Of a stretch of 64,000 nt of DNA, positions 46,976 to 57,690 are shown piece by piece. Origin of the DNA: Stenotrophomonas chelatiphaga. GTDB taxonomy: Bacteria > Pseudomonadota > Gammaproteobacteria > Xanthomonadales > Xanthomonadaceae. Location: assembly GCF_001431535.1 (NCBI RefSeq), contig NZ_LDJK01000002.1, forward strand, positions 62,001 to 126,000, written 5' to 3'. The notes below the pieces were generated by a model. It saw only the letters and a list, made by a program, of their open reading frames with translations. It made no database searches and was not told where the DNA came from. Position 1 is the first letter of the stretch; every line of letters starts with the position of its first letter. The position numbers were made by a program, and so were the translations under genes.

Positions 46976-47776
46976 ATGCCTAAACTGCTCGTGCACTACA
47001 GCCAACCCTCGCAACCCGACCAGCCGCTGGTGCCGGGGGTGCAGAAGATCGTGCGCCAGGCCAACGGCAGCATCCGCCTGGTCGAAGCCAGCCAGGGCAG
47101 CCTGCTGCTGGCCCAGCTCAGCCTGGACCAGCGCGGCCTGTGGCTGCAGGTGGCCGCCGGCGTGCGCGGGGTGCATGTCAATGGACGCCCGGTAAAGCGC
47201 ATGGCGCTGCTGCGCGCCGGTGATGCGGTGTACGTGGAAGGCGTGGAACTGCTGATCCAGGGCGAAGTGGATACGCCGATGCTGCCGCCCTCGCCACAGG
47301 CAGCGGTACAGTCCGACGAACCGCGCCTGCTGCGCGGCGTGGGCGGGCCGCACCACGGCCGCGGCTACCCGCTGCACGGACCGTTGCTGGTGGGCCGCAG
47401 CAGCGAAGCGGACATCGAGATCGACGAGCCGGCGTTTGCCGACCAGCACGCGCGCATCGAAAGCCACGGCGAGCGGATCCTGCTGCGCGACCTGGGCACC
47501 GGCGAAGGCAGCCGGGTCAACGGCGTGGCCGTGCGCCACTGCTGGCTGCAGGGCGGCGACCAGGTGGTGTTCGATGGCCAGCACCGCTTCGTGCTGGAAC
47601 TGCCCGACGACCCGCGCCAGCGCCCGCTGCCGACGGAAGAGTTCGTCTTCAACGACGTGGACGAAGCGGCCGAACCGCAGGCCCCGCGCCGCGTGCGCCG
47701 CTGGCCGTGGCTGCTGGTCAGCGCCCTGCTGCTGGCCGGCGTGCTGAGCCTGCTGCTGTGGTTCGGCGCCCGCTGA
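46976..47776 (+). CDS. FHA-domain membrane protein
   Basis: A 266-residue protein. Residues 1-95 look like a degenerate FHA fold (VHVNGRPVKRMALLRAGDAVYVEG). A canonical forkhead-associated domain follows at about 120-200, with GRSSEADIEIDEPAFADQHARI (Gly-Arg, Ser, and the His/Arg of the binding loop) and GSRVNGVAVRHCWLQGGDQV. One C-terminal membrane helix (PWLLVSALLLAGVLSLLLWF, about 243-262) anchors it, with the FHA part presumably cytoplasmic. FHA domains bind phosphothreonine; no Ser/Thr kinase is nearby. Confidence 0.85.
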   Translation: MPKLLVHYSQPSQPDQPLVPGVQKIVRQANGSIRLVEASQGSLLLAQLSLDQRGLWLQVAAGVRGVHVNGRPVKRMALLRAGDAVYVEGVELLIQGEVDTPMLPPSPQAAVQSDEPRLLRGVGGPHHGRGYPLHGPLLVGRSSEADIEIDEPAFADQHARIESHGERILLRDLGTGEGSRVNGVAVRHCWLQGGDQVVFDGQHRFVLELPDDPRQRPLPTEEFVFNDVDEAAEPQAPRRVRRWPWLLVSALLLAGVLSLLLWFGAR

Positions 47777-47803
47777 GCCCGGCAACGACGCCCGCGCGAA
47801 CCG

Positions 47804-48044
47804 GTAGTGACGGCCGCTGGCCGTCACGCTGCTGCCCTTGCCCTGGTAGGTGACGACCGTTGGTCGTCACGCTGTTGCCGCTGCCCTGGTGGGTGACGAC
47901 CGTTGGTCGTCACGCTGTTGCCGCTGCCCTGGTGGGTGACGACCGTTGGTCGTCACGCTGTTGCCCGGTTACCGCTGCGCTCGCCGAGCACGGCTCGGCG
48001 CTACCAGCACCCCGGGCCCGGTAGTGACGGCCGCTGGCCGTCAT
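47804..48044 (+). repeat. SMAG array with 43-bp tandem repeats
   Basis: The array starts and ends with GTAGTGACGGCC/GGCCGTCA palindromes (47804 and 48021). Between them, GTGACGACC/GGTCGTCAC palindromes start at 47850, 47893 and 47936, an exact 43-base period with nearly identical spacers (CTGTTGCCGCTGCCCTGGTG). A reversed CGCCGAGC/GCTCGGCG unit ending in CTAC follows. It lies between the FHA gene and serC. The rest of that gap (48045-48145) shows only the serC upstream region. Confidence 0.88.
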
Positions 48045-48145
48045 CGCCGCCAATGGATACCAATGCAACCAAATTTCCCTTGAACGGCGCGGTCTAAAGC
48101 CTGATGCGCTGCGGCATACTAGGGGTCTTGCCCCACAGGTGTGAC

Positions 48146-49231
48146 ATGACCCGCGCGTACAACTTCAGTGCCGGCCCTGCAGCGTTGCCGGAAGTGGTCC
48201 TGCGCCAGGCGCAGGAAGAGATGCTGGACTGGCATGGCGCCGGTGCCTCCATCGTGGAAATGAGCCATCGCGGCCCGGAATTCATGGCCGTCGCGGCCGC
48301 CGCAGAAGCCGACCTGCGCCAGCTGCTCAGCGTGCCCGACGACTACGCGGTGCTGTTCCTGCCCGGTGGTGCCACCACCCAGCAGGCGCTGATCCCGATG
48401 AACTTCGCCAGCCCCGGCCAGCGTGCCGACTACGTGCTCACCGGCCACTGGGGAAAGACCGCGGTCAAGCAGGCCTCGCCGTATGTCAGCGCGCACATCG
48501 CCGCCAGCAGCGAAGCCAACGCCTTCCGTGACATCCCCGCGCGCGCCGACTGGCAGCTGTCGCCGGATGCCGCCTACGTGCACATCACCGCCAATGAAAC
48601 CATCCATGGCGTGGAGTTCCGTGACATTCCCGATACCGGCGATGTCCCGCTGGTGGCTGACTTCAGTTCGTCCATCGCCAGCGAACCGCTGGATATCAGC
48701 CGTTTCGGCGTCATCTACGCCGGTGCGCAGAAGAACCTGGGCCCGGTCGGCATCGCCGTGGTGATCATCCGCCGCGACCTGCTCGAGCGCACCGGCCAAC
48801 CGCGTGCGGACATCTTCACTTACGCCTCCCACGCCGCCCGCGACTCCATGCTCAACACCCCACCTACCTGGAACTGGTACCTGGCCGGGCTGGTGTTCAA
48901 GTGGATGCTGGCCGAAGGCGGGGTGGTCGAGTTTGCCCGCCGCAACGCCGCCAAGGCCGCGCTGGTGTACTCGGCGATCGACGCCTCCGGCGGCTTCTAC
49001 CGCAACGAAGTGGCCGTGTCGGCGCGCTCGCGGATGAACATCCCGTTCTTCCTGCCTAGCACCGATCTGGACGCGCGCTTTGTCGCCGATGCCAAGGCCG
49101 CAGGCCTGCTCGCGCTGAAGGGCCACAAGGCGGTTGGTGGCATCCGGGCCTCGCTGTACAACGCCATCCCGGTCGCGGGTGCCGAGGCACTCGTTGCCTT
49201 CATGGCCGATTTCCAGCAGCGTCACGGTTGA
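48146..49231 (+). CDS. serC: Phosphoserine aminotransferase
   Basis: A 361-residue PLP enzyme making 3-phosphoserine for serine synthesis, also used in pyridoxine synthesis. It begins [20 protein letters not shown], with [18 protein letters not shown] and the PLP lysine in [20 protein letters not shown]. The ATG at 48146 is chosen because homology begins there and AGG lies a few bases upstream. First gene of serC-pheA-aroA, with a 62-base gap to pheA. Confidence 0.96.
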   Translation: MTRAYNFSAGPAALPEVVLRQAQEEMLDWHGAGASIVEMSHRGPEFMAVAAAAEADLRQLLSVPDDYAVLFLPGGATTQQALIPMNFASPGQRADYVLTGHWGKTAVKQASPYVSAHIAASSEANAFRDIPARADWQLSPDAAYVHITANETIHGVEFRDIPDTGDVPLVADFSSSIASEPLDISRFGVIYAGAQKNLGPVGIAVVIIRRDLLERTGQPRADIFTYASHAARDSMLNTPPTWNWYLAGLVFKWMLAEGGVVEFARRNAAKAALVYSAIDASGGFYRNEVAVSARSRMNIPFFLPSTDLDARFVADAKAAGLLALKGHKAVGGIRASLYNAIPVAGAEALVAFMADFQQRHG

Positions 49232-49293
49232 GCCGCTTCACTGTGTCTACCCCCGGCGCGCGCTGACCGCGCGCCCTGTACCAAGGAACACCG

Positions 49294-50490
49294 ATGGCAC
49301 GCAAACCTGCCAAGCCGGCCAGCCCCAAGGCCCCCGCTGCAGCACCGAAGAAGGCCTCGCCGAAGGCCCGGGCCAGCAAGCCCGCCAAGCCCGAAACCCC
49401 CGCCAGTGCACCGCCGGTATTGGCCGATGTGCGCGGCAAGATCGACCAGATCGACCGCGACATCCAGTCACTGATCGCCGAGCGCGCGCGCTTCGCCCAC
49501 CAGGTCGGCAAGGCCAAGGGCAAGCTGGCCGCCGCCGTGGATTACTACCGCCCCGAACGCGAAGCCCAGGTGCTGCGCATGGTGGTGGACCGCAACGAAG
49601 GCCCGCTCAGCGATGAACTGCTGGTGCATGTCTACCGCGAAATCATGTCCGCCTGCCTGGCCCAGCAGGAGCCGCTGAAGATCGGTTACCTCGGCCCGGA
49701 AGGCACCTTCAGCCAGCAGGCCGTGCTCAAGCACTTCGGCCGTTCGGCGCTGGGCCTGCCGATGGCCAGCATCGAAGAAGTGTTCCAGGAAGTGGAAGCG
49801 GGCAACGCCGATTTCGGCGTGGTGCCGGTGGAAAACTCGGGGCAGGGCACCATCCAGATCACCCTGGACATGTTCCTGACCTCCAACCTGAAAATCTGCG
49901 GCGAAGCAGAGCTGCGCGTGCAGCAGTACATCATGTCGCGCAGTGGCCACCTGGAAGACATCGAGCGCATCTACGCGCATCCGCAGTCGTTCATGCAGAC
50001 CTCGGCCTGGCTGCGCGCCAACCTGCCCAAGGCCGAGAAGATCCCCGTGTCCAGCAATGCCGAAGGCGCGCGGCGCGCCCGCAATGCCGACGACGCAGCG
50101 GCGATCGGCGGTGAGAACGCCGGCCACGTGTACAACCTGAAGAAGGTGGTCACCAAGCCGATCCAGAACGATGCCGACAACACCACCCGCTTCCTGGTGA
50201 TCGGCCGCAGCCTGTTCCCCAGTTCCGGCCATGACCGCACCTCGGTGCTGGTGCTGATCCATGACAAGCCCGGCGCGCTGTTCGATGTGCTCAGCCCGTT
50301 CGCCCGCCATGGCATCAGCATGAACCGCATCGAATCGCGGCCCTCGCACCACGGCAAGTGGGAATACGGCTTCTTCATCGACCTGTCCGGCCATATCGAC
50401 GATGCGCCGATGCAGGCCGCGCTGGCCGAACTGGAAGGGCATGCGGCCCAGATCAAGGTGCTCGGCTCCTATCCGGTGGCCGTGCCCTGA
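49294..50490 (+). CDS. pheA: Bifunctional chorismate mutase/prephenate dehydratase
   Basis: A 398-residue P-protein for phenylalanine synthesis. Residues 1-45 form a Lys/Ala/Pro-rich tail (ARKPAKPASPKAPAAAPKKA). The AroQ chorismate mutase domain follows (about 48-130; KIDQIDRDIQSLIAERARFA), then prephenate dehydratase (about 127-310; YLGPEGTFSQQAVLKHFG, VPVENSGQGTIQ, and the catalytic TTRF in NTTRFLVIGR), and an ACT domain (about 318-395) with the Phe-binding motifs GALFD and ESRP. The basic tail is not part of the normal enzyme (usually ~360-385 residues); its role is unknown. An in-frame later start is not obvious. Confidence 0.94.
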   Translation: MARKPAKPASPKAPAAAPKKASPKARASKPAKPETPASAPPVLADVRGKIDQIDRDIQSLIAERARFAHQVGKAKGKLAAAVDYYRPEREAQVLRMVVDRNEGPLSDELLVHVYREIMSACLAQQEPLKIGYLGPEGTFSQQAVLKHFGRSALGLPMASIEEVFQEVEAGNADFGVVPVENSGQGTIQITLDMFLTSNLKICGEAELRVQQYIMSRSGHLEDIERIYAHPQSFMQTSAWLRANLPKAEKIPVSSNAEGARRARNADDAAAIGGENAGHVYNLKKVVTKPIQNDADNTTRFLVIGRSLFPSSGHDRTSVLVLIHDKPGALFDVLSPFARHGISMNRIESRPSHHGKWEYGFFIDLSGHIDDAPMQAALAELEGHAAQIKVLGSYPVAVP

Positions 50491-50569
50491 GTAAGTTCCG
50501 CGGGAGTGCCCACGCGCTCCCGCGCCCAGATCCCTCGCCGCACCGCGGCGCTGACGGAAGCAACAGACG

Positions 50570-51883
50570 ATGAGCAACGCGCAACACTGGATCGCCCGCA
50601 AGGGCCAGCCCCTGCAGGGCAGCCTGGTCATTCCCGGCGACAAATCGGTTTCCCATCGCGCGGTGATGTTTGCCGCGCTGGCCGACGGCACCTCCACCAT
50701 CGACGGCTTCCTGGAAGGCGAAGACACCCGCGCCACCGCGCGCATCTTCAGCCAGATGGGCGCGCGCATGGAAACCCCGTCGCCGTCACGGCGCGTGGTG
50801 CACGGCGTGGGCATCGACGGCCTGCAGGCACCGGATGGCGAACTGGACTGCGGCAACGCCGGTACCGGCATGCGCCTGATTGCCGGCGTGCTGGCCGGGC
50901 AGGCCTTCGACAGCGTGCTGGTCGGCGATGAGTCGCTGTCGCGCCGCCCGATGCGCCGGGTCACCGGGCCGCTGGCGCAGATGGGCGCGCGCATCGATAC
51001 CCAGGACGATGGCACCCCGCCGCTGCACGTGCACGGTGGCCAGGCGCTGAAGGGCATCGATTTCGCCTCGCCGGTGGCCAGCGCGCAGGTCAAATCCGCG
51101 GTGCTGCTGGCCGGGCTGTACGCCGAAGGCGAGACCTCCGTGGTGGAACCGCACCCGACGCGTGACTACACCGAACGCATGCTCGCCGCCTTCGGCGTGG
51201 AGATCACGTACTCGCCCGGCAAGGCCCGCCTGCGCGGCGGCCAGCGCCTGCGCGCCACCGATATCGTGGTGCCGGCAGACTTCTCTTCGGCCGCGTTCTT
51301 CCTGGTGGCGGCCAGCATCATTCCCGGTTCCGAACTGCGGCTGCAGCAGGTTGGCCTGAACCCGCGACGCACCGGCCTGCTGCACGCGCTGCGGCTGATG
51401 GGCGCGGACATCACCGAAGAAAACCCGGCCGAGCAAGGCGGTGAGCCGGTGGCGGACCTGGTGGTGCGCTATGCCCCGTTGAAGGGCGCGCAGATTCCCG
51501 AAGCGCTGGTGCCCGACATGATCGACGAGTTCCCCGCGCTGTTCGTGGCGGCCGCGGCGGCCGAAGGCCAGACCGTGGTAACCGGCGCGGCCGAACTGCG
51601 GGTCAAGGAATCCGACCGCCTGGCCGCGATGGCCACCGGCCTGCGCACGCTGGGCGTGCAGGTGGACGAAACCGAAGACGGCGCCACCATCCACGGCGGT
51701 GCCGTGCTGGGCAGCGGCACCATCGAAAGCCACGGTGATCACCGCATCGCCATGGCCTTCGCCATTGCCGGCCAGTTGACCGAGGGCGAAGTGCGGATCA
51801 ACGACGTGGCCAACGTCGCCACCTCGTTCCCCGGCTTCGACAGCCTCGCCGGCGGCGCCGGCTTCGGCCTGACCGCCGCCTGA
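50570..51883 (+). CDS. aroA: 3-phosphoshikimate 1-carboxyvinyltransferase (EPSP synthase)
   Basis: A 437-residue enzyme of the shikimate pathway. Signature blocks are SLVIPGDKSVSHRAVMFAAL, LDCGNAGTGMRLIAGVLAG, and RVKESDRLAAMATGLR with GDHRIAMAFAIAG. The signature 'GNAGT' loop has the normal glyphosate-site glycine. It is the last gene of the serC-pheA-aroA set (79 bases after pheA). Its final codons (LTAA-stop) are copied three more times in the downstream tandem repeat array. Confidence 0.96.
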   Translation: MSNAQHWIARKGQPLQGSLVIPGDKSVSHRAVMFAALADGTSTIDGFLEGEDTRATARIFSQMGARMETPSPSRRVVHGVGIDGLQAPDGELDCGNAGTGMRLIAGVLAGQAFDSVLVGDESLSRRPMRRVTGPLAQMGARIDTQDDGTPPLHVHGGQALKGIDFASPVASAQVKSAVLLAGLYAEGETSVVEPHPTRDYTERMLAAFGVEITYSPGKARLRGGQRLRATDIVVPADFSSAAFFLVAASIIPGSELRLQQVGLNPRRTGLLHALRLMGADITEENPAEQGGEPVADLVVRYAPLKGAQIPEALVPDMIDEFPALFVAAAAAEGQTVVTGAAELRVKESDRLAAMATGLRTLGVQVDETEDGATIHGGAVLGSGTIESHGDHRIAMAFAIAGQLTEGEVRINDVANVATSFPGFDSLAGGAGFGLTAA

Positions 51884-52435
51884 GCCCGGTAGTGACGGCC
51901 GCTGGCCGTCATGCTCTTGCCCTGGTGGGTGACGACCGTTGGTCGTCACGCTCCTGCTTTGGTGGGTGACGACCGTTGGTCATCACGCTGTTGCTCCATT
52001 ACCGCTGCGCTCGCCGAGCACGGCTCGGCGCTACCAGCCTGACGGCCGCCTGAGCCCCGGTAGTGACGGCCGCTGGCCGTCATGCTCTTGCCCTGGTGGG
52101 TGACGACCGTTGGTCGTCACGCTGTTGCTTCATTACCGCTGCGCTCGCCGAGCACGGCTCGGCGCTACCCGCCTGACGGCCGCCTGAGCCCCGGTAGTGA
52201 CGGCCGCTGGCCGTCATGCTCTTGCCCTGGTGGGTGACGACCGTTGGTCGTCACGCTGTTGCTTCACTACCGCTGCGCTCGCCGAGCACGGCTCGGCGCT
52301 ACCCGCCTGACGGCCGCCTGAGCCCCGGTAGTGACGGCCGCTGGCCGTCATGCTCCTGCTCTGGTGGGTGACGACCGTTGGTCGTCACGCTGTTGCTTCC
52401 TTACCGCTGCGCTCGCCGAGCACGGCTCGGCGCTA
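51869..52435 (+). repeat. 134-bp tandem SMAG array that includes the aroA 3' end
   Basis: Four units, each beginning with the CTGACNGCCGCCTGAGCCC sequence that encodes the end and stop of aroA. They start at 51869, 52039, 52173 and 52307. The last three have an exact 134-base period; the first is longer (170) because it holds an additional GTGACGACC/GGTCGTCAC unit. Each unit carries a GTAG-TGACGGCC palindrome, a GTGACGACC palindrome and a reversed CGCCGAGC palindrome ending CTAC. Copies differ by few bases. The array fills the gap after aroA. Confidence 0.9.
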
Positions 52436-52460
52436 CCAAGGGTCGCCTCGCCACACGCAC

Positions 52461-52490
52461 AAAAAAATGCCGGCCCAATCAGGCCGGCAT
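52461..52490 (-). terminator. Rho-independent terminator of the first TonB-type gene
   Basis: A perfect nine-base stem (ATGCCGGCC at 52467-52475, GGCCGGCAT at 52482-52490) with a six-base loop. On the minus strand it is followed by seven T residues (the A-run 52461-52467). It stands 24 bases past the stop of the leftward TonB-type gene. Confidence 0.85.
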
Positions 52491-52514
52491 CTTCATCTCA
52501 CACCCCAACCGCAC

Positions 52515-53084
52515 TCAACGCTCGGTACGGAAATCCACCGGCACGTTGACCACGCTGGCAATCGCGCGGCCGTTCTGCATGGCCGGCTCGAACTTCCAGT
52601 TGCGCACCGTAGTCAGCACCGCACGGTCCAGCTCGCGGTCGCGCTGACCGGTGCGCGAGACGATGCTCGCCTCGGTCACGCTGCCGCTCGGGGCCACCTT
52701 CAGGCTGGCCACCACGCTGCCCTGCACGCCATTGCGCAGCGCGCTCGGCGGATACGACGGCTTGGTATTGCTGGTCAGCGGACGCGCCTCGCGGTTACGC
52801 ACCGCCGGGGCCGCGCGCTGCTGGCTCGGGGCGGGGGTCGCACGCGGCGTGGTGGCCGGCGCATTGGCAACCGGCGTGCCGGTAGCCGGCAGCATCCGCT
52901 CACCAATCGGCGCAGGGGCCACTTCAGTGTTGGACGTCCGCAGCCACAACAGCGCGGCGGCAAACATCGCCACGATCAGCGCTATCCAAAGCAAAGGGGA
53001 CGGGCGGCGGCGTTCGTGGACAAGATCAGCATCGGCCTGATGATGCGGCGAGGCCGGCATTTCCGGAGCATGGGTCGCACTCAT
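52515..53084 (-). CDS. TonB-family energy-transducer protein
   Basis: A 189-residue protein: short cytoplasmic tail, one membrane helix (LLWIALIVAMFAAALLWL, about 31-48), a Pro/Ala-rich periplasmic spacer, and a TonB C-terminal domain (about 100-189). The domain has KPSYPPSALRNGVQGSVVAS and LDRAVLTTVRNWKFEPAMQN. It would pass proton-motive-force energy from ExbB/ExbD to outer-membrane receptors. No exbB or exbD is adjacent. It has a strong terminator and is paired with a second TonB-type gene upstream, 143 bases away. Confidence 0.85.
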   Translation of the reverse strand: MSATHAPEMPASPHHQADADLVHERRRPSPLLWIALIVAMFAAALLWLRTSNTEVAPAPIGERMLPATGTPVANAPATTPRATPAPSQQRAAPAVRNREARPLTSNTKPSYPPSALRNGVQGSVVASLKVAPSGSVTEASIVSRTGQRDRELDRAVLTTVRNWKFEPAMQNGRAIASVVNVPVDFRTER

Positions 53085-53227
53085 GTTGGTTCTCCTGCAC
53101 TGTCGTTTCCGACGACGCCCAAAGTCTTGCCGCTAACGCATGGCGCGGGTGTAACCATCGCGTCAACGCGGTGCATGGAGTTCAGGTTCGGGTGCAGGGA
53201 CCGTTCAGTGATGCAGACCGTGTGTGA

Positions 53228-55268
<2,041 letters not shown>

Positions 55269-55274
55269 AACACC

Positions 55275-55463
55275 GCTAGTGACGGCCGCCGGCCTGGTAG
55301 TGACGGCCGCTGGCCGTCAGCTCGTGCCTTGGTGGGCGACGACCGCACCCCGGTGGGCGACGACCGCACCCGGTGAGCGACGACCGCACCCGGTGGGTGA
55401 CGACTGTCAGTCGTCACGCCTCTGCCCCTGCCGCTTCGCTCGCCGAGCACGGCTCGGCGCTAC
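55275..55463 (+). repeat. Partly degraded SMAG array after serS
   Basis: It begins with an incomplete TAGTGACGGCC unit and an intact GTAG-TGACGGCC palindrome. Then come three direct copies of a half-site (GGGCGACGACCGCACCC-like, about 19 bases apart), an intact GTGACGAC unit and a reversed CGCCGAGC palindrome ending CTAC at 55463. The half-sites have lost their right arms, suggesting decay by deletion. Confidence 0.8.
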
Positions 55464-55481
55464 CCACCCATCGCGCGGGAC

Positions 55482-55510
55482 AAAAAAACGGCCCCGCAAA
55501 AGCAGGGCCG
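55482..55510 (-). terminator. Rho-independent terminator downstream of azoR
   Basis: A nine-base stem with one mismatch (CGGCCCCGC at 55489-55497, GCAGGGCCG at 55502-55510) around an AAAA loop. On the minus strand it is followed by seven T (A-run at 55482-55488). It points to the leftward azoR transcript, whose stop is 89 bases upstream of the hairpin. Confidence 0.75.
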
Positions 55511-55598
55511 CCGGTCGGGCTGGAATGGGGGAGGGGATCTTCCAGCCCACGGTTACCGGCCGACGACGAGCCGCCAGCAACCGTCTTGAACGCTTTAC

Positions 55599-56177
55599 TC
55601 AGGCCTCGGCAAATTCCGCTTCCGGCAGGCTCGCCAGCGCGGCCGCAATGGCCTCTTCGCGGTGCTTCGGCGAATACGCGATGCCTTCGGCACGCACGAA
55701 CTCCACCTCAGTGATGCCCATGAAGGCGAACACCTGGCGCAGGAAGGGCTCCTGGAAGTCCGCCGGCGAACCGGTATAGATGCCGCCGCGGCTGCTGGCG
55801 ATGATCACCCGCTTGCCACCAGCCAGGCCTACCGGGCCCGCTTCGGTGTACTTGAAGGTCTTGCCGGCCACGGCCACGCGGTCGATCCAGGACTTCAGCG
55901 TGGACGGAATGCTGAAGTTGTACATCGGCGCACCGATGACCACGACATCCGCCGCCAGAAACTGCGCCATGACGTTTTCAGCATCCGCGACCTCGGCCGC
56001 ATCCGCGCCGGCCAGCGAGCTGCCGCGCAGGTGGGGGATCGGGTTGGCATCCAGATCACGGTAGGACACGTCGAGGGAATCGACCGAATCCTTGAAACGG
56101 GCGACCACGGCCGCCGACAGCTGGCGGGAGACCGAGTTGTCGCCGAGCGCGCTGGCGTCGATGTGAAGAAGCTTCAT
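55599..56177 (-). CDS. azoR: FMN-dependent NADH-azoreductase
   Basis: A 192-residue flavodoxin-fold quinone/azo reductase. FMN-binding segments are LLHIDASALGDNSVSRQLSA, GAPMYNFSIPSTLKSWIDRV (with the conserved MYNF and Trp), and IIASSRGGIYTG. FGITEVEF-like ending (FAFMGITEVEFVRAEGIAYS) also fits. The ATG at 56177 starts the homology. It is divergent from a LysR-type gene 124 bases away, the usual arrangement for a regulator and its target. Confidence 0.92.
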   Translation of the reverse strand: MKLLHIDASALGDNSVSRQLSAAVVARFKDSVDSLDVSYRDLDANPIPHLRGSSLAGADAAEVADAENVMAQFLAADVVVIGAPMYNFSIPSTLKSWIDRVAVAGKTFKYTEAGPVGLAGGKRVIIASSRGGIYTGSPADFQEPFLRQVFAFMGITEVEFVRAEGIAYSPKHREEAIAAALASLPEAEFAEA

Positions 56178-56301
56178 GGCAGTCACCTGATGTTTGTGGG
56201 GGTGGGCAGCCGTGCTGCCGACGGGACAAACGATAGGTTGTTGCCAATCTGGGATAAAGATGGTTGAATGCCACGTATTGTTCTAGATATGGAACTGCAG
56301 C

Positions 56302-57294
56302 ATGCAAGACCTCAACGATCTCTATTACTTCGCCATGGTCGTGGACCACGGCGGTTTTGCCGCAGCCGAACGCGCGCTGGGCATCCCCAAGTCCCGCCTG
56401 AGCCGTCGCATCAGCCAGCTGGAGACCGATCTTGGCGTCCGCCTGCTGCAGCGCTCCACGCGCCGTTTCGCGGTCACCGACGTCGGTACCAGCGTACACC
56501 GACACGCGCAGACCATGTTGGCCGAAGCCCAGGCTGCCCGCGAAGTGGTAGACCGCCTCAGCGCGGAACCGCGCGGGCTGGTGCGTGCCAGCGTGCCGGT
56601 ATCGCTGGCGCAGATGCAGCTGCCCAAACTGCTGCCGAAGTTCCTGGAGCAGTACCCCAAGGTGCGGCTGCAGTTGAACATCAGCAATCGCCGCGTGGAC
56701 ATCATCAACGAAGGCTACGACGTCGCCCTGCGCGTGCGTTCGCGGCTGGATGACGACGGCAGCTTGGTGATGCGCAGCTTCGGCCAGGTGCAGGAACTGC
56801 TGGTGGCCAGCCCGAAGTACCTGGACCGTGCCGGCCGCCCCAAGGACCCGGACGAACTGACCAACCACGTCACCCTGAGCATCAGCGAAGACGAAGCCCG
56901 CCAGCGCTGGGAGCTGCACGGCCCGGAAGGCGCGGTGCGCCGGGTAGACCTGCAGCCGCGCGTGGCCGGCTTCGATTTCCCGCTGCTGCAGAGCATGGTC
57001 AAGGACGGCTTCGGCATCACCATGCTGCCGGAAACCGTCTGCGCCGATGCCGTACGCAAGGGCGAGCTGGAAGTGGTGCTGCCGGATTGGTCCCTGCCGC
57101 AGGGGATCTGCCATGCCGTGTTCGCCTCGCGCCGCGGCCTGCTGCCGGCCGTGCGCGTGTTCATCGACTTCCTGGCCGAGCACCTGCCGCCGCAGCTGGA
57201 AGCTTCGCGCCTGGATTGCGGTGGCGCCTGCGAACGAGCCAAAGAGAAGATCAAAGCGACAGCGCTGGGCGCGTTGGCCGTAGACGCCGGCTGA
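56302..57294 (+). CDS. LysR-family transcriptional regulator
   Basis: A 330-residue regulator. The N-terminal winged helix (about 1-65) reads MQDLNDLYYFAMVVDHGGFA followed by KSRLSRRISQLETDLGVRLL. The effector-binding domain (about 88-290) contains VRLQLNISNRRVDIINEGYD and the second subdomain motif VKDGFGITMLPETVC. The C-terminal ~30 residues (ERAKEKIKATALGALAVDAG) extend beyond the usual fold. It is divergent from azoR and so its probable regulator, responding to quinones or similar electrophiles by analogy. Confidence 0.9.
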   Translation: MQDLNDLYYFAMVVDHGGFAAAERALGIPKSRLSRRISQLETDLGVRLLQRSTRRFAVTDVGTSVHRHAQTMLAEAQAAREVVDRLSAEPRGLVRASVPVSLAQMQLPKLLPKFLEQYPKVRLQLNISNRRVDIINEGYDVALRVRSRLDDDGSLVMRSFGQVQELLVASPKYLDRAGRPKDPDELTNHVTLSISEDEARQRWELHGPEGAVRRVDLQPRVAGFDFPLLQSMVKDGFGITMLPETVCADAVRKGELEVVLPDWSLPQGICHAVFASRRGLLPAVRVFIDFLAEHLPPQLEASRLDCGGACERAKEKIKATALGALAVDAG

Positions 57295-57314
57295 CCTGCA
57301 CGCCGGCCGCGCTG

Positions 57315-57338
57315 GTAGCGCCGAGCCACGCTCGGCGT
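57315..57338 (+). repeat. Single SMAG palindrome after the LysR gene
   Basis: GTAG-CGCCGAGCC-AC-GCTCGGCG-type palindrome, 20 bases past the LysR stop. It is the last SMAG element before the tRNA-Ser and the low-GC segment. Confidence 0.75.
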
Positions 57339-57444
57339 AACCCGTTACCGCCCGGTGTGCTGGCAGGCGCAGGACCATGGGCAAACGCCCCCGACGCATG
57401 CGAGAATACGCCTCCCCGGACCGCCTCCGGGACTGCAGCACATC

Positions 57445-57534
57445 GGAGAGATGGCCGAGCGGTTTAAGGCACCGGTCTTGAAAACCGGCGAAGGGTCAAA
57501 CCTTCCGTGGGTTCGAATCCCACTCTCTCCGCCA
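57445..57534 (+). tRNA. tRNA-Ser(UGA)
   Basis: A complete 90-base class II tRNA. Acceptor arms GGAGAGA (57445-57451) and TCTCTCC (57524-57530) pair perfectly, with discriminator G and an encoded CCA at 57532-57534. The D-loop has GCCGAGCGGTTTAAGGC, and the anticodon loop reads CTTGAAA (anticodon TGA, serine). A long variable arm and the GGTTCGAATCC T-arm follow. Its 3' end marks the switch from high-GC backbone to low-GC sequence, making it the likely attachment site of an island. Confidence 0.97.
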
Positions 57535-57690
57535 GATGGAACAAGCGGTTGGGGTAGTCAAGCTACACCGAGCGGCTTGTAAAGGTGACGGGCAAGCCCC
57601 GCTAACCTGCGCTTTCTTTTACCTGGGAAAAATGGGCACTATAAGCACCGTGTAATCACAATAGCGACCGCACTAGCGAAGGAGGGTAGT

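Noticed and set aside
51869-52435. Repeat array considered as a CRISPR
   Set aside because: Units are 134 bases with internal palindromes and no unique spacers, and no cas genes occur; it is a SMAG tandem array.
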